From positions 13,220 to 77,219 of the forward strand of contig JAMOSO010000001.1 of assembly GCA_027063065.1 (NCBI GenBank): a stretch of 64,000 nucleotides of DNA. The letters run 5' to 3'. Shown piece by piece: positions 19,317-27,746 of this stretch. Source of the stretch: Planctomycetota bacterium (GTDB lineage: Bacteria > Planctomycetota > JAMOSO01). The notes below the pieces were generated by a model. It searched no databases. It worked only from the letters and a program-made list of their open reading frames with translations, and was not told where the DNA came from. Positions within the stretch are counted from its first letter, which is position 1, and each line of letters begins with the position of its first letter. The translations under genes were made by a program, and so were the position numbers.

Positions 19317-19934
19317 TTAAGGCTGTGTTCCTTCTGTGGCAAATAATCCCGTGCCTATCAATAACGAATCTGACACCTTATTAGTGCTTACACCTACGCC
19401 AATTTCATCCATATTTACAATTTTTTTTACAGAAGCATCGCTATATAAAGCATGAAAATAAGATGAGCCTGCTTCCCAAAAACTAGGCCTGTCCATTATA
19501 TGAATGGTAGTCGACAAATTTATCCCCTTAGATAATGTATTTGTATTAAATACATAACTAATATTAGTAATAGAAGTAATTGGATCATTACCAACAACTA
19601 CGGGACGTTTTAAGCGTGCCTTTTGAGGACACTCTAATACATCATTGCTTAAATCTTGATCATTTAATAAAACCCTAAATGCATCATCCACATCTGAAGA
19701 TGCTGTAGTATTAGCCTTAGCTGTAGTTAAACCAGGATAAATGTCATTATGATCCATTAAATACATAGATACTGCACTATCTAAAGCCTTTAAATTGGAC
19801 ATTGATTTGGATGCATTAGCCTTTTCTTTAGCTTTAGTCAAAGAAGGCAATAACATAGACGCCAAAATGGCAATGATAGAAATCACCACCAACAACTCTA
19901 TCAAAGTAAATTTTTTAATTAACAAACGTTTCAT
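19317..19934 (-). CDS. Type II/IV pseudopilin-like protein, copy 2
   Basis: Paralogue of the downstream gene, 205 residues from the ATG at 19934 (MKRLLIKKFTLIELLVVIS). A TTG ten codons earlier is in frame but would place residues before the normal short leader, so I rejected it. It shares the helix, LLPSLTKAKEKANASKSMSNLKAL and the C-terminal order (INLSTTIHIMDRPSFWEAGSSYFHAL, then SDASVKKI) with copy 1. One Cys (VLECPQKARLK) replaces SPQRGALK in copy 1. The ribosome-binding site is weak, unlike that of copy 1, so it may be a minor subunit. Confidence 0.88.
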   Translation of the reverse strand: MKRLLIKKFTLIELLVVISIIAILASMLLPSLTKAKEKANASKSMSNLKALDSAVSMYLMDHNDIYPGLTTAKANTTASSDVDDAFRVLLNDQDLSNDVLECPQKARLKRPVVVGNDPITSITNISYVFNTNTLSKGINLSTTIHIMDRPSFWEAGSSYFHALYSDASVKKIVNMDEIGVGVSTNKVSDSLLIGTGLFATEGTQP

Positions 19935-20019
19935 ACCAACCACTAGTTTTAAAATCGGGCACAACTATAATAAAAAATATTTCACATTCAATTAAAAGTA
20001 TAAATAAAAGTATTTAAAT

Positions 20020-20061
20020 AGCAGTTGACAAATTTATATTCCACCTTAAATTAATACTGCT
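20020..20061 (+). promoter_or_regulatory. Promoter of comM inside a nested inverted repeat
   Basis: TTGACA (20025-20030) and TAAATT (20047-20052, 4 of 6) are 16 bases apart. The same bases contain two nested inverted repeats: AGCAGT/ACTGCT outside and AATTTA/TAAATT inside. A regulator could bind here, but the fit is only suggestive. Confidence 0.45.
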
Positions 20062-20087
20062 TTTAAAATCACTATTTGGAGAGGTCT

Positions 20088-21632
20088 ATGTTTGCAACTT
20101 TATGCGCTATTACATTACATGGGGTAGATGCTATCGAGGTGGCTGTTGAGCTTGACGCGAGCAATGGGATGCCTTCATTTCAAATTGGCGGATTAGGTGA
20201 TTCTGCAATCAAAGAAAGCAAACAAAGGGTGATTTCTGCTATTAAAAATTCTGGATATAAAATACCACCCAGACGCATTACAGTAAATTTAGCACCAGCA
20301 GATTTAAAAAAAGAAGGCACTTGCTATGATTTGGCCATTGCTATTGGATTATTAATAGCGACTAATCAGATTGAAATATTAATAAAAGGCAAATTTTTGA
20401 TATTAGGCGAATTGTCATTAGACGGTAAATTACGTCCAGTATCTGGTATTTTACCCGCAGCTATTATGGCTAAAAAACAACAATATGATGGATTAATTCT
20501 GCCTAAAGAAAATCAATCTGAAGCAAGCGTTGTAGAAGATATCAAAATAATTGGAGTCAATAATTTGCTAGAAGCAATTAAATTTTTATCTAATGAATTT
20601 ATACCCAACACAACAGAAATACATAATATTATACCAAACAACGAAAACTACCCTGTAGATTTTAGTGATATTAAAGGACAAGAAGGTGTTAAACGTGCAT
20701 TAACAATTGCAGCAGCTGGAGGGCATAATTTAATTTGTATAGGCCCTCCTGGATCAGGCAAAACAATGTCTGCTAGAGCCATACCATCTATTTTGCCAAG
20801 CTTAAGTAAACCAGAAATGCTAGAAACCAGTAAAATTTATTCTGTGGCTGGATTACTACCCACTAATTATCCATTAATACATACTAGGCCATTTAGAGCC
20901 CCACATCACTCAATATCAGAAGCCGGCCTAGTCGGTGGCGGTAGCAATCCTATGCCAGGAGAAGTAAGTTTGTCACATAATGGCGTATTATTTTTAGATG
21001 AACTAACCGAATTTAATCTGCGTACATTAGAATCATTACGCCAACCGCTAGAAGATAAAAAAATTACCATATCAAGAGCTAAACGGACTGTAACATTTCC
21101 ATCAAATACTATGCTATTAGCCGCCATGAATCCATGTCCTTGTGGTTTTTACGGTTCTAATTCCAATAGCTGTACCTGTACAAGCAATCAAATACAAAAA
21201 TATCTGAGTAAAGTATCAGGGCCTTTGCTTGATCGTATTGATATGCACATAGAAGCCCCTCCTGTAAACAAAACTGATTTATTAAGCAATACTAAATCAG
21301 AAACATCGGCATCAATAAAAATTAAAGTAGAAAATGCCAGAAATGTGCAATTAAAACGATTTCAGAACCAATCTAATATGCAAATACATAGTTGTTATTC
21401 TAATTCGGATATGAATCCTCGTCAAATTAAACAATTTTGCTTATTAAATACACAAAATACTAAATTAATGGAAAAAATGTTTGATAATTTAAACTTTTCG
21501 GCGCGTTCATACAATAAAGTCTTAAAAATAGCACGTACTATAGCCGATTTAGACGATTCAAAAAATATAGAACAAAATCATTTATTAGAAGCCATTCAAT
21601 ATAGAACTCTAGACAGAAAATATTGGGGTTAA
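20088..21632 (+). CDS. comM: YifB/ComM-type AAA+ ATPase
   Basis: Magnesium-chelatase-like AAA+ protein of 514 residues. ComM is a hexameric branch-migration helicase that helps integrate incoming DNA during transformation. Visible are the N-terminal VDAIEVAVELDASNGMPSF, the Lon-like region DLAIAIGLLIAT, Walker A GPPGSGKT, Walker B VLFLDELTEF, the sensor AAMNPCPCGF with the Cys-rich CTCTSNQIQKY, and the C-terminal FSARSYNKVLKIARTIADL. The ATG at 20088 follows GGAGAGG; the earlier in-frame TTG overlaps that site. With comEC at 4.8 kb this points to competence. It is the last gene before the skew flip. Confidence 0.94.
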   Translation: MFATLCAITLHGVDAIEVAVELDASNGMPSFQIGGLGDSAIKESKQRVISAIKNSGYKIPPRRITVNLAPADLKKEGTCYDLAIAIGLLIATNQIEILIKGKFLILGELSLDGKLRPVSGILPAAIMAKKQQYDGLILPKENQSEASVVEDIKIIGVNNLLEAIKFLSNEFIPNTTEIHNIIPNNENYPVDFSDIKGQEGVKRALTIAAAGGHNLICIGPPGSGKTMSARAIPSILPSLSKPEMLETSKIYSVAGLLPTNYPLIHTRPFRAPHHSISEAGLVGGGSNPMPGEVSLSHNGVLFLDELTEFNLRTLESLRQPLEDKKITISRAKRTVTFPSNTMLLAAMNPCPCGFYGSNSNSCTCTSNQIQKYLSKVSGPLLDRIDMHIEAPPVNKTDLLSNTKSETSASIKIKVENARNVQLKRFQNQSNMQIHSCYSNSDMNPRQIKQFCLLNTQNTKLMEKMFDNLNFSARSYNKVLKIARTIADLDDSKNIEQNHLLEAIQYRTLDRKYWG

Positions 21633-22020
21633 CAATATTCAATCTAAAAAGTCTTTAATTAGTACGAAATAATCCCATTATAGCCTAAAAAAATAAATTT
21701 ATAGTTATACACCGCCTATCAATCCAAATTATCGGCAAAAATACTTGACCTAAGCGATTTATCTGATTTAATCATCAGACGAGATTGATTGACTGCCAAA
21801 ATTGTATTGTAAAAAAACCGATTTAAACGATGGGTTTTACCGATGATTAAGATTTAATTACAAGATGTTTATGATTGAGTTTTACTTTGTAATAATACTT
21901 AAATTCAATAATGGCAATAGTTTATCAAAAATCAATGAAATATATCAGCGTTCCTGTTATAGTAATAGTATTAGTAGTTAAAAGAGGTAATAGTAACTAT
22001 TCTTTTTTTATAAAATAAAT
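21633..22020. other. Candidate replication origin (skew-flip intergenic region)
   Basis: This 388-base AT-rich gap separates comM from the replication initiator gene. By hand count the plus strand has 24 C and 12 G in 21661-21780 but 36 G and 21 C in 21781-22020. The change matches the C-rich left part and G-rich right part of the window. Inside are an inverted repeat TCTGAT/ATCAGA (21762-21779) at the flip, CGAT repeats (21755, 21818, 21827, 21840) and a TAG/TAA trinucleotide run (21960-21977 and 21988-21996). One near-match to a DnaA box, TTATACACC, lies at about 21703-21711. Origin function is inferred. Confidence 0.6.
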
Positions 22021-23859
22021 ATGAATAAAAAACAATTAACATTTATGGATAATATTAATACTAATGGCCGTAAAGAGCCATTAACTATTATTAAAGCTAA
22101 TAATTTAGAAAATAGCACTATAACTTTTGATGAAATTTTACTAGGTCAAACTTCGATTGTAGCTCCGGAAGGCGCTGTACTTGAAAGACGTGTCAATCCT
22201 GATACATCACAAGAATATTTAGTTAAACGATTTAACCATGTAGTTGGAACACATAATGGTGATTTAAGATCAGTTGAAATAGAAATAGAAACACTACCCA
22301 GTCAGGGCTTAACAGACTATTTTGATGATAAAGTATTATTAACTCTACATTCTTTAGCTTTAGAAAAAGACTCTTATGAGTATTACACAAATATTTCAGA
22401 AATTTGCGCCGCTAGAGATTGGCCTTTAAATGGTGAATATATTGCTAAAGTACGCAAAAGCTTAGAAAAACTAGAAGGTACTTCTATTGCCAGTGATCAA
22501 TTTGTTGATCCTGATACTAACGAATCAATTAAACAAAGAATAAATTTATTATCTCGTTATGTGCGTTTTAAAGACGAACAGCGTTCAACATCAATCAAAA
22601 AAGACGGTATTTTATATGATGATGAAATTAAATTTAAAAAAGATTTTTTAATTGAGATAAATCAATTTTTTTTTAAGAGTTTGCAAAAACAAAAAATAAA
22701 ACTTGATATTAAGGTTTTAAATTCATTTAGAAATAAAACAGTTGAAAAATTATATCGCTTTTTAAATACAATGTTTCAATTAAAATCAGAAATTGAAATA
22801 AATCTAACAGATTTATGTGAAACTTTAGGCATTACTGTGCCTAAGTATATTTCTAATATAAAACGTAATATTTATGTACGTTATATCAAAGAAATAGAAA
22901 AAAATAATATAATCAAACCTTTTGATATTAAAACTAATTATTATAAACATAATAAAATTTGGCGTGTGAAATTTGAACGTGGTGAATTTTACGAGTCTCT
23001 TGAAGATAGATGGGCAATGAAACCAGCTTTATTTAATATTTTTAATTATTTGCACGCCGAATTAAAATTTAAAAAACATGAAGCTCATACTTTGATGGGT
23101 AAATATGCCAATGAGCTTATTCAAGAAAATATCAATTATTTGCGTTTATCATTAGAAATTACTCCAAATGTGATTAGATATCCAAAAGCTTGGATGAAAA
23201 AATCATTAGAAAACAATTGGGATCATAGTTTAAATTTACAAATCTTAAGAGAGTTAAAACACAGTAAAACACCATTAACACAATATCAGCAATCTTGGGA
23301 AAAACGTGATTTTAATGAAGAAGAAAAACAAGCATTTGAACGTTGTACTATTAAATTTAAAATACCAGAAAACATAGTTATTCCTTGGATTAAAACCCAT
23401 GCTAATTTTGATTATATCAAACAATTAGATAAGGTTTTTGATTTATTAAAACCTGAAGAACAAAAATATGATTATTTAGCTACTATGATTAGACATCGAG
23501 ACTCCAGAGTTTGGCGTATAACAATACCTGGCAGTGAGCAAGAACAAGTTGCCAATCGTATACAAAAACAGAAATATCAATCTTTGTTTGCTAATGAAAT
23601 TGTAATTGAACCAGATGACATAGAAACATCAGATAATATCACACCTGTCGCCCCTCCTATGCCCAATATATTAAATTTAATGGACGCCTTAAAACAACAT
23701 TTAGGAGAAGAATATAATAAATTGTTTAATGAAACATATATGGCTGCGGAACCTGTTTTAGTTTTAGGTGGCATTGATAGCCCAGAGGCAATTAGAGATG
23801 CAATTTTAATTCAGATGCAGAAAACATATTTGCCAAATTTTATTACGCAAAATGATTAA
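22021..23859 (+). CDS. Plasmid-type replication initiator (RPA/RepA-like)
   Basis: A 612-residue protein resembling the replication initiator protein A (RPA) group of plasmid Rep proteins, which bind origin repeats through winged helices. Residues 95-190 carry the first winged-helix pattern (DKVLLTLHSLALE, EICAARDWPL, KVRKSLEKLEGTSIAS). Residues 215-320 hold the second (KTVEKLYRFLNTMFQLK, DLCETLGI, then IWRVKFERG). A later NVIRYPKAWMKKSLENNW resembles a motif common in plasmid Rep proteins. The C-terminal 200 residues are not recognised. It lacks a Shine-Dalgarno sequence, suggesting low translation, and follows the candidate origin directly. Its stop overlaps the next gene by eight bases. 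Family call is from pattern only. Confidence 0.72.
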   Translation: MNKKQLTFMDNINTNGRKEPLTIIKANNLENSTITFDEILLGQTSIVAPEGAVLERRVNPDTSQEYLVKRFNHVVGTHNGDLRSVEIEIETLPSQGLTDYFDDKVLLTLHSLALEKDSYEYYTNISEICAARDWPLNGEYIAKVRKSLEKLEGTSIASDQFVDPDTNESIKQRINLLSRYVRFKDEQRSTSIKKDGILYDDEIKFKKDFLIEINQFFFKSLQKQKIKLDIKVLNSFRNKTVEKLYRFLNTMFQLKSEIEINLTDLCETLGITVPKYISNIKRNIYVRYIKEIEKNNIIKPFDIKTNYYKHNKIWRVKFERGEFYESLEDRWAMKPALFNIFNYLHAELKFKKHEAHTLMGKYANELIQENINYLRLSLEITPNVIRYPKAWMKKSLENNWDHSLNLQILRELKHSKTPLTQYQQSWEKRDFNEEEKQAFERCTIKFKIPENIVIPWIKTHANFDYIKQLDKVFDLLKPEEQKYDYLATMIRHRDSRVWRITIPGSEQEQVANRIQKQKYQSLFANEIVIEPDDIETSDNITPVAPPMPNILNLMDALKQHLGEEYNKLFNETYMAAEPVLVLGGIDSPEAIRDAILIQMQKTYLPNFITQND

Positions 23860-24979
23860 ACGGGTTGGTATTTTTAGCTCAACAAGAGCTGATTATAGTT
23901 ATTTGAAACCTGTTGCCAAAGCTTTGCAACAATTAAAAATAAAAGTGGTTTTTTTTATTACTGGATTACATTTACGTCAAGATCGAGGCAATAGTATTAA
24001 ATATATCCAATCAGATGGTTTTGTTTTTTATACTATTACCAATCAGTTGCATACTGATGAGGCAATTAATCAAGCTGGTATAAATGGCGATATATTAAAA
24101 CAATTGCCGATGTTATTGTCAGAAAAGAAAATACAATTTCTTTTATTATTAGGTGATAGAAGCGAAATATTAACCGCGGCTTTATCGGCTATGCACATTA
24201 ATGTTGCCATTGGACATATCCATGGTGGTGATTTGTCTTATGGAGGCGGTATTGATGATAGTATTCGTCATGCCGTTACAAAGTTAGCTCATGTGCATTT
24301 TCCTGCTAGTAACGATAGTGCTAGACGTTTATTGAGGTTGCAAGAAGCACCATGGAGGATTATAAAAGCAGGTGAAACAAGTTTAGAAAATATTAAGCAA
24401 TCTGATAATACATTTTTACAACGGTTTAATTTACCTCAACCCTATGCCGTATTATTGCAACACGGCGAGGCATTACAGGCTGATAAGTCTGTAGAGCAGT
24501 TTAAAAGTGTATATACTGCCCTGTGTAGTTTTGATTTACATAAGGTTGTGATTTTGCCTAATGATGATCCTGGTGCAAAAAAAATGATTGCATTTATAAA
24601 AAGTCAATCCAAGACATCTGCAACAACCGTTTTTAACACCCTTGCCACCGCCGATTTTTTTGATTTACTTAAAAATAGTAAATTTTTAATTGGCAATAGT
24701 TCTTCGGCTATAATTGAAGCACCCTATTTGGGCGTGCCAGCCATTAATTTAGGTATTCGCCAACAAGGGCGTAAAACTTATGTGTCTACATTACACGGTG
24801 ATTTTAACACAGCAAATATAGTTGAGCTTATTGCCGAGGTTTTGACAAATAGGCACAAGCTTAAAACTCGTGCTGTTGCCAAACGTTTATCTAATCGACC
24901 ATTGGCAAGTAAAATTATTGCTCAACATATTAAAAGTTTACGATTAGATAAATCGTTTTTTCAAAAAGTTATGTCTTAA
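23852..24979 (+). CDS. neuC: UDP-N-acetylglucosamine 2-epimerase, hydrolysing (NeuC-like)
   Basis: Epimerase_2-family enzyme of 375 residues that turns a UDP-HexNAc sugar into ManNAc-type sugar plus UDP, the first step towards nonulosonic acids. Visible are SSTRADYSYLKPV, LLGDRSEILTAALSAM, HIHGGDLSYGGGIDDSIRHA, the UDP-binding GNSSSAIIEAPYLGVPAINLG and RQQGR. The N-terminal STRADY pattern and the split active site fit the NeuC/NnaA group rather than WecB. No neuA or neuB is nearby. It starts within the last eight bases of the initiator gene, an odd pairing of sugar metabolism with replication. Its end overlaps the convergent amidotransferase gene by 11 bases. Confidence 0.88.
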   Translation: MIKRVGIFSSTRADYSYLKPVAKALQQLKIKVVFFITGLHLRQDRGNSIKYIQSDGFVFYTITNQLHTDEAINQAGINGDILKQLPMLLSEKKIQFLLLLGDRSEILTAALSAMHINVAIGHIHGGDLSYGGGIDDSIRHAVTKLAHVHFPASNDSARRLLRLQEAPWRIIKAGETSLENIKQSDNTFLQRFNLPQPYAVLLQHGEALQADKSVEQFKSVYTALCSFDLHKVVILPNDDPGAKKMIAFIKSQSKTSATTVFNTLATADFFDLLKNSKFLIGNSSSAIIEAPYLGVPAINLGIRQQGRKTYVSTLHGDFNTANIVELIAEVLTNRHKLKTRAVAKRLSNRPLASKIIAQHIKSLRLDKSFFQKVMS

Positions 24980-25655
24980 TTAAATAATCTAAAATTTGAT
25001 TCATTATTATATTTAATTGCTGATAATCTTTGGCGTTAGCATTTAAGATTTGTGCTTTGCTTTGGATATATGGGTTGTCAATTAATTCATTAGCACAGTG
25101 TTGGCATATATCACTAGCTGAAGTTGGTGTCGTCTCTAAGTGAAATTGTAAGGCAATAATTGATGATGAAATTTGAAATGCCTGATTTTTGCAGATATGA
25201 CTACTAGCTAATAGAGTGGCGTTTGTAGGTAAATCAAATGTTTCGCCATGCCAATGAAATGCTTGAAAATTTTCAGGAAATTGAAAAGCAGTTGTTTTGT
25301 GTGGGTGGGCAGTTACAGGAAACCAACCAATTTCTTTGTATTGACCTTGATATACATTTGCTTTCATCACGTTAGCTATTAATTGAGCTCCTAAACAAAC
25401 CCCTAAAATAATTTTATTTTTTTTAATAGCGTTCAATATAAATTGTTTTTCTTCTTTGAGCCATGGATAATCGGTTTCGTCATAAATACTCATGGGTCCA
25501 CCCATAATTATTAAAAAGTCAACATCGTCTAAATTTGGCAATTTTTGATTGTTATAAAGATGGGTATAGCTAATGCTATGCCCGTCTTTATTTAAATAAT
25601 TTTCAATACTGCCAAGTCCCTCAAAGGCTATATGTTTTAAGCAATGTACACGCAT
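24969..25655 (-). CDS. Class I glutamine amidotransferase (GMP synthase-like domain)
   Basis: Stand-alone GATase1 domain of 228 residues. Nucleophile Cys is in ILGVCLGAQLIANV, and the His/Glu pair is in IALQFHLETTP. LIIMGGPMSIYDETDYPWLKEE and FQAFHWHGETFDLP are typical of the GuaA-like amidotransferases found in many bacteria as single genes, some acting as gamma-glutamyl hydrolases. The real substrate is unknown. It begins one base after the stop of the SPFH gene, so both are probably one transcript. Confidence 0.88.
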   Translation of the reverse strand: MRVHCLKHIAFEGLGSIENYLNKDGHSISYTHLYNNQKLPNLDDVDFLIIMGGPMSIYDETDYPWLKEEKQFILNAIKKNKIILGVCLGAQLIANVMKANVYQGQYKEIGWFPVTAHPHKTTAFQFPENFQAFHWHGETFDLPTNATLLASSHICKNQAFQISSSIIALQFHLETTPTSASDICQHCANELIDNPYIQSKAQILNANAKDYQQLNIIMNQILDYLIKT

Positions 25656-25656
25656 A

Positions 25657-26586
25657 TTATTTATTATTCATATTCCAAAGGATGTTTTGCCCCTGTCCCA
25701 TCATGGTTTTGGGCAGTTGACCGTTCCATCTTTGTGCACGGATATAATCTACCAATGTTTTTGATTGTTGTAGTGCTTGGGCTTTTTTGCGCATTGCTTC
25801 GGCTTCGGCAGCGCCTTTTAGTTTGATTGCTTCGGCTTCGGCAATGGCTTCTATTTTGATGGAATAAGCTTTGCCGTCTGCAGTTGCCATGGTTGCTTCG
25901 CGTTTGGCGTTAGCTGTATTTACAGCACGTTGTGCTTCTAGTTTTTGACGTTCTAGGCGATGCATTTCAGCTGCGGCAAGGTTTTTTTCAGTTTGTTTGG
26001 TTTCGATAGATTGAATATATTTTTGTGGCAGTCCTAAATCCTCAAGTTGGGCAGAATCAAGTTTGACGGGATAATCTGCCATTGCCTGTTGTAGCTCTTC
26101 CTCTATTTGTGTAATTACTTTGTTTCTGTTTTGTATGATTTCTTCTGCTTTATAATGAGCCAAAGCATCTTTGGCAGCAGAGCGTAATTTAGGGTCTAAA
26201 ATTCTAGTTTCAAATTGATCTAATCCTCCATAGCTTTTAAATAATTCAAATGCTAAATCTCGTTGAACAGTCCAGTTAATAGACACTTTGGCTGTGATAG
26301 GCATTTGTTCGTGAGTGGATGCGCTTAGTTTTTCTAAATTTTTACGTGTTCTAATTTCTAAAATCACTACAGAGTCAACTAAAGGGATTTTCATATGTAG
26401 CCCGGGGTTTACTTGTTTGGTTGCTTCTCCAAATCTTTTGACAATACCCACATGCCCTTCTTGCACAGTGAATAAACTTTGGAAGATTAAAATTGCCAGT
26501 ATGATAATTATTAAAAAGCTAATAGACGCGCCTTTGCCTTTATGGGCTATCACTTGAAAATCAGGCATATTATTTTGAACAGTCAT
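25657..26586 (-). CDS. SPFH/prohibitin-family membrane protein
   Basis: Prohibitin-like protein of 309 residues from the ATG at 26586, which has a GGAG site; a longer frame to 26667 lacks one. A single membrane segment (about residues 22-41, SISFLIIIILAILIFQSLF) is followed by the SPFH domain (VQEGHVGIVKRFGEATKQVNPGLH, LEIRTRKNLEKLSAS, ISINWTVQ-like). The C-terminal half is a long Ala/Glu/Lys coiled coil (AEAEAIKLKGAAEAEAMRKKA). Prohibitins form ring assemblies at the membrane and often modulate proteases. Upstream, on the opposite strand, lie the parS locus and parA. Confidence 0.93.
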   Translation of the reverse strand: MTVQNNMPDFQVIAHKGKGASISFLIIIILAILIFQSLFTVQEGHVGIVKRFGEATKQVNPGLHMKIPLVDSVVILEIRTRKNLEKLSASTHEQMPITAKVSINWTVQRDLAFELFKSYGGLDQFETRILDPKLRSAAKDALAHYKAEEIIQNRNKVITQIEEELQQAMADYPVKLDSAQLEDLGLPQKYIQSIETKQTEKNLAAAEMHRLERQKLEAQRAVNTANAKREATMATADGKAYSIKIEAIAEAEAIKLKGAAEAEAMRKKAQALQQSKTLVDYIRAQRWNGQLPKTMMGQGQNILWNMNNK

Positions 26587-26821
26587 TTGTTTCTCCTTAA
26601 AAAAATTTTGTCTTAGATTACAGCTTTGCAAGCTTAATGCAAGGTGCATTCGGTACGGGTAAAGCAAGCCCTGTTTGATATGACGTAAGTTTGCTCTTGA
26701 GGTTAGTTGGGTATTTTAATCGATACAAATAGTAGTTGGATGTAAACTTGAAACTTTAAAAAACAGTATAAGATAGAGTATGGCTGTTGTTTAAAGTTAT
26801 TTGGTTTTGCAATTAAGGTTA

Positions 26822-26879
26822 TAGTCCAACGCGTTGGACAGTGGGTTTCACGTGAAACTTTGTCCAACGCGTTGGACTA
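26822..26879. other. Composite parS: canonical site flanked by a 19-bp inverted repeat
   Basis: GTTTCACGTGAAAC (26845-26858) is the exact 14-base core of the conserved chromosomal parS bound by ParB. On each side lies a 16-base perfect palindrome, GTCCAACGCGTTGGAC, at 26824-26839 and 26862-26877. With its outer bases each forms an arm of a 19-base inverted repeat (TAGTCCAACGCGTTGGACA at 26822-26840, reverse complement at 26861-26879). The site lies just upstream of parA. The parS identity is established knowledge; the meaning of the outer palindromes is not known to me. Confidence 0.93.
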
Positions 26880-26919
26880 AAGTTTGCATGTTGCCGAGCT
26901 TGAGCTTATAATCTTAAAT

Positions 26920-27738
26920 ATGTATTCTAAAAAAATAACGTTTATTAATCAAAAAGGTGGTGTAGGTAAAACTACATTATGTGTTAATGTTGCCGCTGAT
27001 TTAGCTATGCGTAATTATAAGGTTTTATTGGTTGATACTGATCCGCAAGCTAATGCTACTACTGTTGTGCATGAAGCTCCAGAAGGGGCGCCAACTATTG
27101 CAGATGTGATGTTGGGTGATGTGAGTGCTGCCGATGCGGTGGTAACTGCACGCAAAAACTTAGATTTATTACCTTCTGGTGAAAATATGTGGAATTATTC
27201 ATTTCAGGTAGTGCAACAAAATTTAGGTGATTTGCTAGGCCGTTTTCGTGAGGTTATTGATTCGGTTGATAAAGATTATGATTTTATTATTTTTGATACA
27301 AATCCATATCCTGCTACTTTATGTATATTGGCTTTGGCTTTTTCTCAGCATAGTATTACGCCAATGTTTCCAGAGCCTTTTGCATGGGATGGGTATTCGA
27401 CTTTATCGGGTTTAATTAATGATATTCGCAAGGATTTTAATCCAGACATACAACCTTTGGGTATCGTGGTAAATAACTTTAATGGATCAAAAAATATACA
27501 TAAGGAAGTTTGCATGGCATTGTTTGAATCTGTTCCAGATGAAGTTTTTAAATCGGTCATTAGAACAAATAGTAACTTATGTAAGATGGGAAATGAATTA
27601 AAAACTATTTTCGAAATAGAGTCTCCCAGCGGTAAAGGAAATAAGGATTTTTCGGCTTTGACGGATGAAATGTTAGATAAACTGTGTATGCCGATACGTA
27701 AAATGGATGATGATATAATTAAAGCCCTGCAAAATTAG
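26920..27738 (+). CDS. parA: Chromosome-partitioning ATPase ParA
   Basis: MinD/ParA-type ATPase that moves ParB-parS complexes apart. The deviant Walker A motif is KGGVGKTT (residues 12-19) with the signature Lys, and the Walker A' stretch is [10 protein letters not shown]. The Walker B strand is [17 protein letters not shown], where the usual DTPP is DTNP. The ATG at 26920 gives 272 residues and starts directly before the ATPase fold, as in chromosomal ParA/Soj; plasmid ParA of the P1 type would carry an N-terminal DNA-binding extension. It lies 41 bases after the composite parS and nine bases before parB. Confidence 0.95.
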   Translation: MYSKKITFINQKGGVGKTTLCVNVAADLAMRNYKVLLVDTDPQANATTVVHEAPEGAPTIADVMLGDVSAADAVVTARKNLDLLPSGENMWNYSFQVVQQNLGDLLGRFREVIDSVDKDYDFIIFDTNPYPATLCILALAFSQHSITPMFPEPFAWDGYSTLSGLINDIRKDFNPDIQPLGIVVNNFNGSKNIHKEVCMALFESVPDEVFKSVIRTNSNLCKMGNELKTIFEIESPSGKGNKDFSALTDEMLDKLCMPIRKMDDDIIKALQN

Positions 27739-27746
27739 GAGGTTTA

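Noticed and set aside
21633-22020. Cluster of DnaA boxes in the candidate origin
   Set aside because: Only one near-match (TTATACACC) was found; other TTAT words differ at two or more positions. This is not enough to call a DnaA-type origin.
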